This document shows positions 11,064 to 21,448 of a DNA stretch of 64,000 nucleotides, in pieces (the stretch's first letter is position 1; every line of letters starts with the position of its first letter). The stretch comes from Seminavis robusta (lineage: Eukaryota > Bacillariophyta > Bacillariophyceae > Naviculales > Naviculaceae). The translations under genes were made by a program, and so were the position numbers. The notes beneath the pieces are model-generated. The model was not told the origin of the DNA and did not search any database. It was given only the letters and a program-made list of their open reading frames with translations. The stretch spans positions 5,515-69,514 of the forward strand of contig CAICTM010000228.1 of NCBI GenBank assembly GCA_903772945.1, given 5' to 3'.

Positions 11064-12635
11064 ATGCGAGTCTCGATCTGGGCGTTCCTCTCACAGTGTT
11101 ATCAGCCGTCTTCCTTACCGGTAGGCATAGGATACCCTCAACAATTCACTCCAGTTGCCATATTGTTCTCTCACAGTTGTCGTCGGCGTTGTCACAGCGA
11201 CCACAATTTCAGTTTGATCCCATTATTAGCTTCCATGTCCAAACGAAAGTCTCTTCTTACTACCATGGGTCCGTCGTCACCTTCTACCAGCAGAAACACC
11301 AGACCCAAGCACTTGCAAACAATGGCTACCACAGACAATGATAATGATACTACCGGTATGCCGGAGGCATCCTTGTTTCAAGCGACTCACACTGCCGATG
11401 ACGCTACATCCCTCACGGATGGAGTTCTACTCAACACGCCCAACACATGTAACAACCCAAACGTTAATAAAGTCATTCTACCATGGATTGGCTTTGGAAC
11501 GTACAAATTGGGAAAAGAGGTAGCATACGAGGCCGTACTCACGGCACTGGAATGCGGGTATCGCTGCATTGACACGGCATTCATCTATGGTGGGGAAACC
11601 ACAGAACGATTGGTAGGAAACGCCATTCAAACGGCCATACACGACAAGAAAATACTCTCCAGTCGAAAACAAGTATTTGTCGTCACCAAACACTGGAGAA
11701 AATATCATGGATACGAGGAAACACTCCAATGTCTCAAACTAAGTCTCAAACGACTACAATTGGACTACGTCGACCTTTATCTCATGCATTGGCCAGGACC
11801 TGCTTGGAAGACCATGAATCGAAGAAACGATGTCATTGAATCGCAGGGACCATGGCACTATGCCAAGGACAATCTACAGCCAGAAGAAATGGCACGCCTA
11901 CGAAGTGAGACATGGAGAGCCATGGAAGATGCCGCCCGACAGGGGAAATGCAAAAGCATTGGGGTTTCCAACTTTACGGTCGAACACTTGAAGGCACTCA
12001 AACAAACTGCTACCATTTGGCCTCCAGCCGTCAATCAAGTGGAGTTTCATCCGCTCTATCCGCAAACGGAACTCTTGGACTACTGTCGCCAAGAAGGAAT
12101 TGTGCTCCAAGCGTACGCCTCTCTTGGCGGACAAGATACCGGCAAGAAGCAATGGAACAAATTGGCCTTGGAGGCGCTGCCGCCAACAATAACAACAACA
12201 ATGGATTCACAAGATGGCGACGCAAGCAACAACCACAAACGAAAAAAGCAAAAGAAGCAGAAGCTCCGAGACACGGTGGTGTCACTCTTGTCGTGCCGCC
12301 CAGTGGTGGCCATGGCGCAAAAACAACAGGTCACTCCCGCACAGATTCTCTTGAGATGGGCCCTTTCTCAGAACTGCGTCGTCATTCCCAAATCCACGTC
12401 CAAAGAACGCATGATAGAGAATGCAGAGGTGCTATCCTTTGCTCTGACAGTGGATGAGATTTCAGAAATTACAACGAGCGTTCAACAGTCCATCACAAAG
12501 TCATTGTCCGAAAATCAAGCAAACAATAAAGAACTGAATGAAGTGGATATTTCGACCATGGAACGCTGTGGGATTGGCGCTATGGGGAGGCTGTGCTGGA
12601 GAAACGACCCATTGAGGCAACTGGACTTTGACTGA
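11064..12635 (+). CDS. Aldo/keto reductase
   Basis: NADPH-dependent carbonyl reductase family, single exon, 523 residues from the first ATG. The AKR core begins near residue 135 (LPWIGFGTYKLG). It carries the catalytic tetrad: Asp and Tyr in CIDTAFIYGGE, Lys in VVTKHWRKYHG and His in LYLMHWPGP. The substrate/cofactor segments GVSNFTVEHL and NQVEFHP and the late VIPKSTSKERMIEN are also present. A Lys-rich insertion (NHKRKKQKKQK) with poly-Thr sits after the QAYASLGG strand and makes the protein longer than typical AKRs (about 320). The first 57 residues may be a transit peptide or UTR. A second in-frame ATG (MSKRKS) is at 11235. Confidence 0.88.
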   Translation: MRVSIWAFLSQCYQPSSLPVGIGYPQQFTPVAILFSHSCRRRCHSDHNFSLIPLLASMSKRKSLLTTMGPSSPSTSRNTRPKHLQTMATTDNDNDTTGMPEASLFQATHTADDATSLTDGVLLNTPNTCNNPNVNKVILPWIGFGTYKLGKEVAYEAVLTALECGYRCIDTAFIYGGETTERLVGNAIQTAIHDKKILSSRKQVFVVTKHWRKYHGYEETLQCLKLSLKRLQLDYVDLYLMHWPGPAWKTMNRRNDVIESQGPWHYAKDNLQPEEMARLRSETWRAMEDAARQGKCKSIGVSNFTVEHLKALKQTATIWPPAVNQVEFHPLYPQTELLDYCRQEGIVLQAYASLGGQDTGKKQWNKLALEALPPTITTTMDSQDGDASNNHKRKKQKKQKLRDTVVSLLSCRPVVAMAQKQQVTPAQILLRWALSQNCVVIPKSTSKERMIENAEVLSFALTVDEISEITTSVQQSITKSLSENQANNKELNEVDISTMERCGIGAMGRLCWRNDPLRQLDFD

Positions 12636-13171
12636 ATGAAGAATATACATATTTAGAGTGATCAGTGGATTTTGGAGCTTGGTTGTACGGTAGAACAAAT
12701 GACATGGTCCTGGATGGTAGGAGCACGATTGGATCCAGAAGTGTGAAATGTTTAGATGAGTAGAGTAGGTGGATGACAGGATGCTGCCTATGCCGAGAGA
12801 GGACCTTGCTGCAAACAGCGTTCCTTTGAGACGGTACCAAAACGATGAGTAGTAGTACAATCCATCTCTTCCCTGCTTTAACAATTTACAAGTCAACGTT
12901 CTACTGTAGTGATGCCATGATGTTGAGAGGCGTCATAATAAGAGATGCAAAGCTACGGTAATGCCAAAGCCGATACAGACAATAGTGCATTGTGGTTGGG
13001 AATGAAGTATCGTGGAAACTTGTTGCTGGGGAAATTCTTCGTCGAGCCGCAAGCATATTACGTTCAACATGATGTAGTTCGGCAGTCTGTTATCGAATTG
13101 CCCATGTCGCTTAGCGGCATTCCGGATCGTCACGATTACCTATTCCAGGATGAAAAAGTACAACCCGACCC
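12636..13171. other. Intergenic, tail-to-tail spacer
   Basis: 3' flanks of two convergent genes. A 76-codon ATG frame at 12945-13175 has no recognisable domain and is not called. Confidence 0.5.
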
Positions 13172-14197
13172 CTAGAGCCCCCTAACTTTTTCATGGGCCA
13201 GATATTGCTTCAAAGCTGGTGGCATGTCGGAAGCATTCCAAACACCCGGTAATTCCTCGTCAAATATCCTTTGGAGAACCTGGTAAGGCTCAAATAGTTC
13301 CACGAGTTCAGGGACCACTTCAGACCCATTGGATTGTCGTGCGTGTACCTCAAACCCTTCAAATAGTTGTTCCAACTCTGGTTGACTGTGGTTAAGCTGC
13401 ATCCATTGGACAGCTTTCATTACAGATTCCTTCGTGTAGGGCGCCTTGAGGAAGACAACGTTGGGAATCTTGCTGAAGCCCGCAATCATGGCCTTGATTC
13501 CTGCGGGGTCTCGTGGATTGTAGTTAATGTAATCATGATACGATAATTCACACCATTGCTCGCCAAAAATGTTTTTGGCAATGTTCCATTTGAGCCATCC
13601 ACGTCTATCCATGGACAAGAATGCTCTGTAGAAGTCACCGACGAGCACCAAAATGGGCTTGTTAGATTTGGGGCGGACCAATTCAACCATGGCAGGGTTT
13701 CCAAGATGGCATAAGTAGTTGCTGTTATGTGTTGTGCCACCTGTCCACACATTGATTCCGGCCTGGCCCTGCATGTATCCCACCAGGTACCCCGAACCAG
13801 TACCTCCGTGAGTCACCACCCAAGTTTCTAAGCCTTCTAGGAATTCTGTGAACTTCCAGTACTTGCTCAATCTATCATAATACTCCATCATATAGTTGGG
13901 GTCGCGGCAAAAACTGGGGGTCAAATGCGGTTCCACATTGTCTGGCTGCTGTCGCAGATCTTCCAGTACTTTGTGTGGTGCGTGAATAGCAACACGCCAT
14001 GAGTTCCATGTCACCAAAACATGGACAAGGCCCACCAAAAGTAGAGCCACTACCAGGGCTATCCCAGTTCTGTAGGAGGATGAAAGCTTTCTTGCATTTG
14101 TTGTTGCAAAGGATGTTGGCCCAGAATCAACGTCCAACCGGCTGAGCTCGATGGATGCGGCCTCATCTTCATCCACAGGGACCTTGTTGTAGCTCAT
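13172..14197 (-). CDS. Type II membrane protein, unknown function
   Basis: Single exon, 341 residues from the ATG at 14197 (the frame upstream opens only with GTG). A cytoplasmic N-terminus of about 40 residues is followed by one transmembrane segment, GIALVVALLLVGLVHVLVTW, then a lumenal domain. That domain has two cysteine-containing conserved-looking stretches (SFCRDPNYMMEYYDRLSKYW and NYLCHLGNPAMVEL), a Gly-rich VVTHGGTGSGYLVGYMQ and LVLVGDFYRAFLSMDRRGW. The topology matches Golgi glycosyl- or sulfotransferases, and the Gly-rich loop is weakly reminiscent of a sulfotransferase phosphosulfate loop, but I do not recognise the family. Several NxS/T sites (NHS, NGS, NAS) suit a lumenal position. 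Confidence 0.7.
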   Translation of the reverse strand: MSYNKVPVDEDEAASIELSRLDVDSGPTSFATTNARKLSSSYRTGIALVVALLLVGLVHVLVTWNSWRVAIHAPHKVLEDLRQQPDNVEPHLTPSFCRDPNYMMEYYDRLSKYWKFTEFLEGLETWVVTHGGTGSGYLVGYMQGQAGINVWTGGTTHNSNYLCHLGNPAMVELVRPKSNKPILVLVGDFYRAFLSMDRRGWLKWNIAKNIFGEQWCELSYHDYINYNPRDPAGIKAMIAGFSKIPNVVFLKAPYTKESVMKAVQWMQLNHSQPELEQLFEGFEVHARQSNGSEVVPELVELFEPYQVLQRIFDEELPGVWNASDMPPALKQYLAHEKVRGL

Positions 14198-14716
14198 CTT
14201 TGTTATACCGTGGGAACAGAACTCTTGTAGTGTAATAGCTCCCTCTGCTTGATGTATTTTTAGATGGTGTGGAATACCCACAGAACGCTTGTTTTTTTAA
14301 ATTTGAAATTTGAAATGAACCTCTAGCTACCGCTAGCTAGTGGTAGATCTATTCTGCGTTTTGCGATGGCAGTTTACGTGTTTACGTCCAGTCGGCTATT
14401 GAAATTATGCACGTCTCAGGACTGAGCTTTGCCGCTCAAGCTGGCTTAAATAGTCGACCGCACATTTCCTCTCTCTCAACGTCAGTCAACAGTCAACTGT
14501 TCCGGGAAAAGTTCTGCGCCGCAAGGCACACGCTGAGGCCGAGTTGATCCATGGACTGACAGAAGAGCCACAGCGCCACAGCCTTGAGCGTTGTCAACTT
14601 CTAATAGTACTGTATTACCCAGGAAGCAGCCACTTGTTGTGTGTTCTGCCTATTCATAGGAGTTTGTGTTAGAAGGAAGGAAGGTAATTGTTGAGCATTG
14701 AAGATAGATAAGAACA
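14198..14716. promoter_or_regulatory. Divergent promoter region
   Basis: A 519-bp gap between head-to-head genes. It contains GCTAGC-type words near 14328-14342. No named element is recognised. Confidence 0.4.
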
Positions 14717-15798
14717 ATGAGGAGACGAAGTGCTATTAATAGCGTCGATGAATCCTTTCGGACTCGACACATGATGCGACCTTCCATAGCTCGAATGACT
14801 CTGGATTTGGACTATGTCGACATAGGGATGAATTCCAGCGTCCACACTGGAACCGGCCGCGTCACAGATGCGCTCCAACATCGATTGGCAGAGTTGCTGG
14901 TGTTTGAGATTCGACAAGACGGAGAAACAGAGTACAACAGTTTGAGTGTTCGCGGGTTGTACCAGTACTGTCTCAAGAGTATCAAAGTCTCGGCCGAAAA
15001 GAGACCAGCGATCCGAGGCAATAAGAACGATCCCATGTCCAATGGCACGCTCCACTTTACCAGATCGAGACTTGGCGGCCACAAATCCAGGCGGAGGTCG
15101 TCGTCTCGGGCCGGCAGAACCGATGAATACGACAAATACGACAATCTATCGGACGATGACAAGGATTCCGACACCAGCGACGACGAGGACCGAAATTATT
15201 CTCACAAAAGATCCCATAACAAACGAATCTCTAATTCCAGCAACACCCCTTCCGAAGGAAAAAATGTCACCTTTGGACCCGTTCTAACTGACAATCCCAA
15301 AGGATCCATGGACAGCAGCAACCAATCCGACCAGGGTGCAGCGACGCGTCGAATCTACCCTGGACACGATGGTCCTGTGACCTATCGAGAACGATTGGGA
15401 GGTTTCCTCCACCCGCGTGACATGAGGAGACTCGTCTCACCATTTTCGGCATCCAATGAACCGGAATTGATTGTGAGACGACACGTCATGCTGCTGAATT
15501 TTGATCCTCTTCGAGCAGTGATCCTACGTGATCGACTATTGGTCTTGGTCCCGGATGGAGCAGACTCGCTATTGGTGGACCTCGAAAAGAGGGTGCGAGG
15601 AGGTACTCGCGAAGTGGAACGGGCTGTATTTGGTGAATCAGGAATGACACCTACTCCTTCGCAAATAGACATTGGAGACTCACAGCACTCGTCGTCCAAT
15701 GCATTGCCGCAGGAGGTAAGGTCCAGTACAGCTAATAGTACCGGTGGTGGCAGTCTAGCAAGTGGAATCATTGAACGAGTCAAGCAAATGGGTAGAGG

Positions 15799-15833
<35 letters not shown>

Positions 15834-16645
15834 GCGGAGAAAAGAATCCAAAAGAACTGGCAACGCAATTGACGGATGATTTCACTGCCGATACACAGAA
15901 GTTTGACGTTATTTCCGAATTTCAGGAGTGGGATGAAATGGCCGAATCAAGGGAACTCTCCTTCGAACTGACCTGTGTAGATGCCGTATTAGGGAGTGTG
16001 GTGACGATTCTGGGAAAGGATTCCAACGAGTTACAAAAGAGTTCCATTCGAGCCATGGATGGTCTCCTCCGTCAGTCATCAGGCGAGCAAGGAGAAGAAA
16101 TTCTTCGTCATATGAAAAACAGCGTCAAAGAAATGACATCCCGAGTCAAAGGATTCATTCGGGCCATGAATTTGGTGCTCGACGAAACCGAGGATATGGC
16201 TCTCATGAACCTTTCCAGACTCCTTTCCCATCCTGAACGCTTTATCCAACCAGTCCCCGAGGAGATACTCAACGAAGAATCCGACGAACCGGAACTCATC
16301 TTGGAAGCACACCTACAACATGCCTTTTCGCTTACCAATTCTCTTGACCTCGTTCGCGGTGAAATTCAAACAACTCAGGAACTTATCAATCAGCGACTGG
16401 ATGCGGTGCGGAATCGCCTTTTGCTCGCGAACATGCTTATCAGCATTGGATCTCTCGTTGTTGCATTCGGGTCTTTCATCGGATCCGTTTTTGGAATGAA
16501 TGTGATGAACTCTCTCGAGGACAGTGATACTGCATTCAATACGATTGTACTGGCGACTTGCCTTTCTATGGTCGGTTTGGTATTGCTGTTTGCTTTGATC
16601 CTCTGGGTTGCAGGAACGTTGCCATCTATGCGCGCTTACGCCTAA
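14717..16645 (+). CDS. CorA/MRS2-type magnesium transporter
   Basis: Single exon, 642 residues. The RAVILRDRLLVLVPDGADSLL segment is typical of the MRS2 branch. A long helical region follows (FELTCVDAVLGSVV, then MDGLLRQSSGEQGEE and VKGFIRAMNLVLDETEDMALMNL). The C-terminus has two transmembrane helices: NMLISIGSLVVAFGSFIGSV leading into the selectivity motif GMN, then IVLATCLSMVGLVLLFALILWV. The GMN motif marks a Mg2+ channel of the mitochondrial MRS2, plastid MGT10 or plasma-membrane ALR type. Residues about 130-220 are Ser/Asp-rich and disordered, and a run of ten or so Asn is encoded near 15801-15830. The membrane it occupies cannot be told from the sequence. Confidence 0.92.
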
Positions 16646-16939
16646 CTCACCATTAAGCCCGGTTGTTTGCTTTTGGTGATTGGTATGAATAACGTTGCCA
16701 TTTATACGGTCTTACACCAAACTAGCTACAACAAGTCCTCTCATAGGGCAAAGTGCAAGGTTTTCGTTTGCTGAACATTGAAAAACCTGACATTGCTACC
16801 GACCCAGAGCTCAGAGTTTGTCTGCAGGGGTACCGGTACGGTATCGTTATGTTCGAATAAATAGTGTGCGTTTCCCGTTGTCCTCAAAGCGGTCCAGTCA
16901 CCAGCCACAGAACCATGTCGTAAGTCACTCCGTTATTCG

Positions 16940-18657
16940 TCAAGAGGGGTGTAACACGTGCTCTTTGGCTTTTCCCAGGTAGAAAGTGATGGCTTTGAAC
17001 TTGTCATTCAACATATTCTGCTCCACCTCCAGAGTCCCAGAGATTCCAACTTTCAATGCACTCAACCCCACTTCAAAACCATTGGTGTTCCGTGGCAAGA
17101 AGCAGGCTATGGCCCCTGTTTTTGGTGGAAGAGCCCTGGCTGCGTGCTCGATCAATTGTTCGCCATCTTGTTCGCCATTGAATTGAACGCATTTCAAGTC
17201 AAACTTTTTGGAGCCAATGGATTCATAATTCACCCCACCCCAAGGTGGGCTCAAGAATATGGATCCGATGGTCTCAGGAAGTGCGTCGGCGTCACCGAGC
17301 CGATAACCATGAATATCCGTCGTCAAATCACCGGCTTTATTGTCGTTTGCTTTGACGAGTTTGCCATTTAGATATTGAGCAAGCACATCAAAGACATCTC
17401 CACAAATAAAAAGCAACTTGTCGGGTGGGATCTCATATATCTTTGCATTCTGTGCCGCCAATTTGAGCTTGGATGGATCAAGATCTACGCAAACAACCAG
17501 AGAAACCTCCGCCTGCTTTGCAAAGGCAATGGAGTTCCCTCCAGCTCCACAACATGGATCCAGCACAACAAGCCCACCTTCTGATTTTGCTGCTGTTGAT
17601 TTCTCTACCACCTTATCGGCAATGTGATTGGCAATTTTTTCCGGTGTGACAGAAAACCAGCTTTCTGCGTCCAATTGAACACCGTGGTCAAATCGAGAAA
17701 ACAGGCGGTGCCGTTGAGCCCAATATTTGTCAGCCACAACATGTTTTGGGAATGGGTTTTTGATACCATCGCCACAATCGCCGTCCGACAAGTTTTGATA
17801 ATTCTGTCTCGCAAACTGTGATGTAGAGCAGAAAGAAACAGTGGTTGTTAGAAAGCATTGGCAAGAGTCTGAACCCTGCCACATTGCATATCACCTACCT
17901 TTTTTACGTCCTTCTTGAAAGAAGCATCAAGACGAATACAAATGTTTTTCTTCTTTGCCTTCTTCTTCTTCGGAACATTTTCATCGGGATTTGAAGGAAA
18001 GGGCGACTCTGAAGTATCAGATTCATCACTCTCATCCCCGTTCCCTGCCAAGTTGTCCTTTGGATTTCCTCCTGGATTCGAAGGGAAGGGCGACTCTTCA
18101 CAATGGGATTTATCAGTGACATCCTGGAGCCCAGCTAAGCTTGTTGCTGGATCTTCTTCATTTCTCGCGGTTGTCTCCTTTGGAGGTTCATCAGGAACAG
18201 AATGTGGTGCTGGGTGCTCTTTTAGTTGTTGGCATGCTTCATCTTGATCATCTTGAGATGCAGAATTGAGAGACTGTCCAGCTATTGTATCGTTTGTATT
18301 GGTCTCTTTATCCTTTTGAGACGTGTTGGAATCAGTGTCTTCCTTGCATGCATTCTTCTCTGTGTCTTCTTCGCGGACAGCAGAAGCCTCTTTCACTTTC
18401 AGAGACAAATTCTCTTGGTTTCCATCAGAGGTATGGGATTGATCGTCTTTGGATCTTTCCTTTGCCTTGGCGTGGCGAAAGGCGTCTTCGAGATCGCTCC
18501 TTGTGATGAGCAGTGTCAGACGAGCATCACTTGGAACAACTCCTTTGGTGTCTCGGCAGTCTTCGATCCAGTACTTTTCACGACGGGGACGCTTCCAGTA
18601 CTGTCCTCCGCCTCCTTGCTTGTTGTTGCGCTGCTTGTTCTTCCTCTTCTTCCCCAT
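16940..18657 (-). CDS. TGS1: Trimethylguanosine synthase (TGS1)
   Basis: Hypermethylates the m7G cap of snRNAs and snoRNAs to m2,2,7G using S-adenosylmethionine. Two exons, 18657-17899 and 17815-16940, are separated by an 83-nt GT-AG intron in phase 0, giving 544 residues. The C-terminal methyltransferase domain has the hallmark KYWAQRHRLFSRFDHGVQLD entry, the SAM-binding loop LDPCCGAGGNS, the acidic CVDLDPSKL, and the catalytic FLSPPWGGVNY. The N-terminal half (about 230 residues) is Lys/Ser/Glu-rich and probably disordered, with EESPFPSNP-type repeats. The start at 18657 (MGKKRKNK) is chosen because the upstream extension has no domain character. It lies tail to tail with the CorA gene. Confidence 0.93.
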
Positions 18658-19731
18658 GGCATCACGGCATGTTTGGTTATCGAGGAGGAGTGGAAGGGCG
18701 AGACGTTTTGCACGAAAACTGAAAGTATAAACCGGATGAGCTGAATGAATAGAATAAAATATTTTGGAGGACCCCAGGATCTCTCTATGCCGTCTCATTA
18801 CGGTCCGTACCACCACCCAAAGCTGGTCTTGATGGTCTAGCTGGTCTTAATGGTAGGGTAGATTGCAGAGCCACCAACATGCATGGCAGAATCATGGCAG
18901 CAGAATCTGCAGGCGAAACCAAAAGAAAACGACCAACACTTGGACAATTGGTACCTCGTAGCAGGCAGGTATCAGAGCAGCTACTACTTCCCATCTGCTT
19001 TGTGTCCATACGGTATCTATCTTTGATCCATTCTGTCGGTAGCAGTTTACACACTGTTTGGTCATCTATACTGTTTAAGTCAACTCTTAGTGCAGCAGCT
19101 GTTCAGTTGCTACTGAAACGTTTTGCTATAACAAAGAACAAACAACACTCCATCATGCCCTGCAATTTGAATGGTGTGGAATACAAATGGGGATGATCTC
19201 TCAAAAACCTCGCTTAGCAGTGCTGGCAGATTGAATACCATGTTTTACTTGTCATCGCTACTAGCAGCACTGCCACTATCACCTGTCCCTGGACGTCCAT
19301 CTCACGTTCCACCCTCAAAACGTTATCATTGCCTTGGTAAGCAGCAGCTCTGCCTGTCCTTGGGCAGGCAATTGCTCTGGCCCATTTGAAGACATCTAGA
19401 GGGGCCCAACTAGCAGCAATAAATCATGTTTGTGCATCCCATGGACAGTCACTTGAATGGGAATATTTCAGACTTCCAGATCACCCCCTCCAGCAGTGCG
19501 TTTCGCCGGTCGCTCGGAAGCAGATTCGATTCGATTCGATTGATCATTCGATTCGCCGGTTGGATCTTTTGCACCAAAGATGCTTTGGTCAGAGATCCCC
19601 CAAAAGCTGTGACGTGTTTTCTCCATCCATCCTGAATCAATCGAATCCTGATCTCACCGCCCACCGCAAACTCGTTGTCGCAAAAGCTTTCGTATTCTCT
19701 GTTGCTACTATACATGTACTGACATTGACAA
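18658..19731. promoter_or_regulatory. Divergent intergenic region with GATTC repeat
   Basis: About 1.07 kb between TGS1 (minus) and the saccharopine dehydrogenase-like gene (plus). A run of GATTC pentanucleotides lies at about 19522-19558, flanked by two CGCCGGT words. The short plus-strand frame at 18879-19196 has no domain. Confidence 0.5.
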
Positions 19732-21407
19732 ATGGCTCCTGTCACCTGCAAACTTGGAATAGTAATAGTAAGCATTGCTCTTGTACTTGTCGAGGGCTTT
19801 GCACCCCAGCGAGTTGAAGGAAAATTCAAGTTCCGAACGAAACCAATCGAAGCAGCCTCCTCTGACTCCTCAATTTCATTCGATGCACTCCAAGGCAAGC
19901 GAATCCTCGTAGTGGGCGGCTCTGGACGCGTTGGCGGATCCGTTGTCACCCAGTTGGTCAAACGAGGTGCCTCGAAAGTGACGGTGGGGGGCACCAACGA
20001 GGATCGATTTGAGCAATCAATGTCTCGATGGATCCAGCTGTTTGATGACCTTGAGTTTGTCAACACAGTCAGTTTCGAAAGTGTTCAACGGGAAGATCCA
20101 GCATCATTCGAAAAAGTTCTACAGGCTTCGTCCTATGATTTGGTAGTCCATACTGCTGGACCATTTCAGGGAAAGGTGACTGCAAGGAACGGAGTTTTGG
20201 AAGCCTGTGTCGCCAACAATGTCGCCTATGTGGATGTTTGTGATGATTATTGCACAGCCACAGCTGCGAAGACAAAGTACCAGAAGCAAGCGCAAGAAAA
20301 TGGTGTGCCCTGTTTACTTAGTACCGGCTGTTGGGTGAGTTGGCAATATGAGATAATGATCTGAATTTCGAAATATTTCAGTCGGACTCATTCTTCCGTG
20401 CTGTGTAATACTCTCCATGGCTTTCAAAAGCCTGGGGTATCTTCACTGATGGCCAAACAATTGGTGACGAAAGTGCTGGAGGAGAACCCGAAACTGTCTC
20501 CATCGGACTTAAAGGTCGACTTTGGATTTTTCACTGCAGGTAAGTGAGAAACTTAGGCTGACTTAGGACTGCCAATGCCGCCAAATATGGACCGCTAAAC
20601 CAAATGCAATCCTCTCAACAATCTGCAAGGATCTGGTGGAGCTGGTGCAACGTTACTGGTAGCCACGTTTCTAATCTTGGCAGAGAAGGCACTGATGGTC
20701 GTCGAAGGTAGAAGGAGACCTGTCCAGGCAATGAAGGAATACAAAACTGTCAACTTCGGGGATGTCATTGGCGACAAAGAGATTGCCCATTTGAATCTGT
20801 TGGAAACGGCATCTGTGTAAGCCACGGCGAGGCAATGCGCCTCTCTTTGAAGGATGCTGGAATGGTTGCATATGTCTTCTCACCTCCAACAATCTGTTGC
20901 TCTGTCACACTCAGCCACGATGTCCTGGGCGTTGGTAGTGTCAAGTCTTTGTTTGGCACTGCTCCGGGCTTTTGGAATACTCTTCTAGGTGTGATGGCCC
21001 AGCTGCCACCAGAACTACTATCCAACGAGGATCTCATGGAAAAGCTAGCGATATTCTCACTTCCAATTGTTCGTGTAGTTGACTTCTTCGCGGGTGCCAC
21101 CAATGCCATGAGATGCGACGTGACAACCGACAAAGACCCAACAATAAGCGCTTCTCTCCTCTATGGACACGAGAATCTAGAACCCTGCGTCGGAGAATGT
21201 GTGGCAGCGTTTTGCTGTGCCATTCTGTCTGGGACAGTTAAGCCAGGCGTGTGGTTTACGGAGGAGGCGATTCAGGAAGGAGATGCAGCTGCCGTGTTGG
21301 GTCTAGCTTCTGTCGGTGCTCATACGAAAGAATATCTGGGGACAATAGATATTGCTGCAGAAGAGATGTGGGGTACAACTACCAGCCCGAATCTCGTGAA
21401 TGCCTAA
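19732..21407 (+). CDS. Saccharopine dehydrogenase-like oxidoreductase, probably plastid-targeted
   Basis: Four exons: 19732-20334, 20431-20539, 20630-20816, 20915-21407, with introns of 96, 90 and 98 nt, giving 463 residues. The N-terminal Rossmann fold is GKRILVVGGSGRVGGSVV, and the fold continues with VVHTAGPFQG and ACVANNVAYVDVCDDY. Joined exons read STGCWPGVSSLMA and LETASVHDVLGVGSV, matching the saccharopine dehydrogenase-like (NADP-dependent) family and supporting the splice choices. The N-terminus is a signal peptide (CKLGIVIVSIALVLVEG) followed by FAPQ and a basic stretch, a diatom plastid-type bipartite presequence. The lysine-pathway role is not certain. Many family members are uncharacterised oxidoreductases. 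It is convergent with ESF1, 41 bp apart. Confidence 0.85.
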
Positions 21408-21448
21408 AGTTCATTTGATGGATCCCTTGTGGATTGCTTTGTTATGTT

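Noticed and set aside
12945-13175. 76-codon ATG frame in a tail-to-tail spacer
   Set aside because: No domain, no splice partner, and it runs into the 3' end of the opposite gene.
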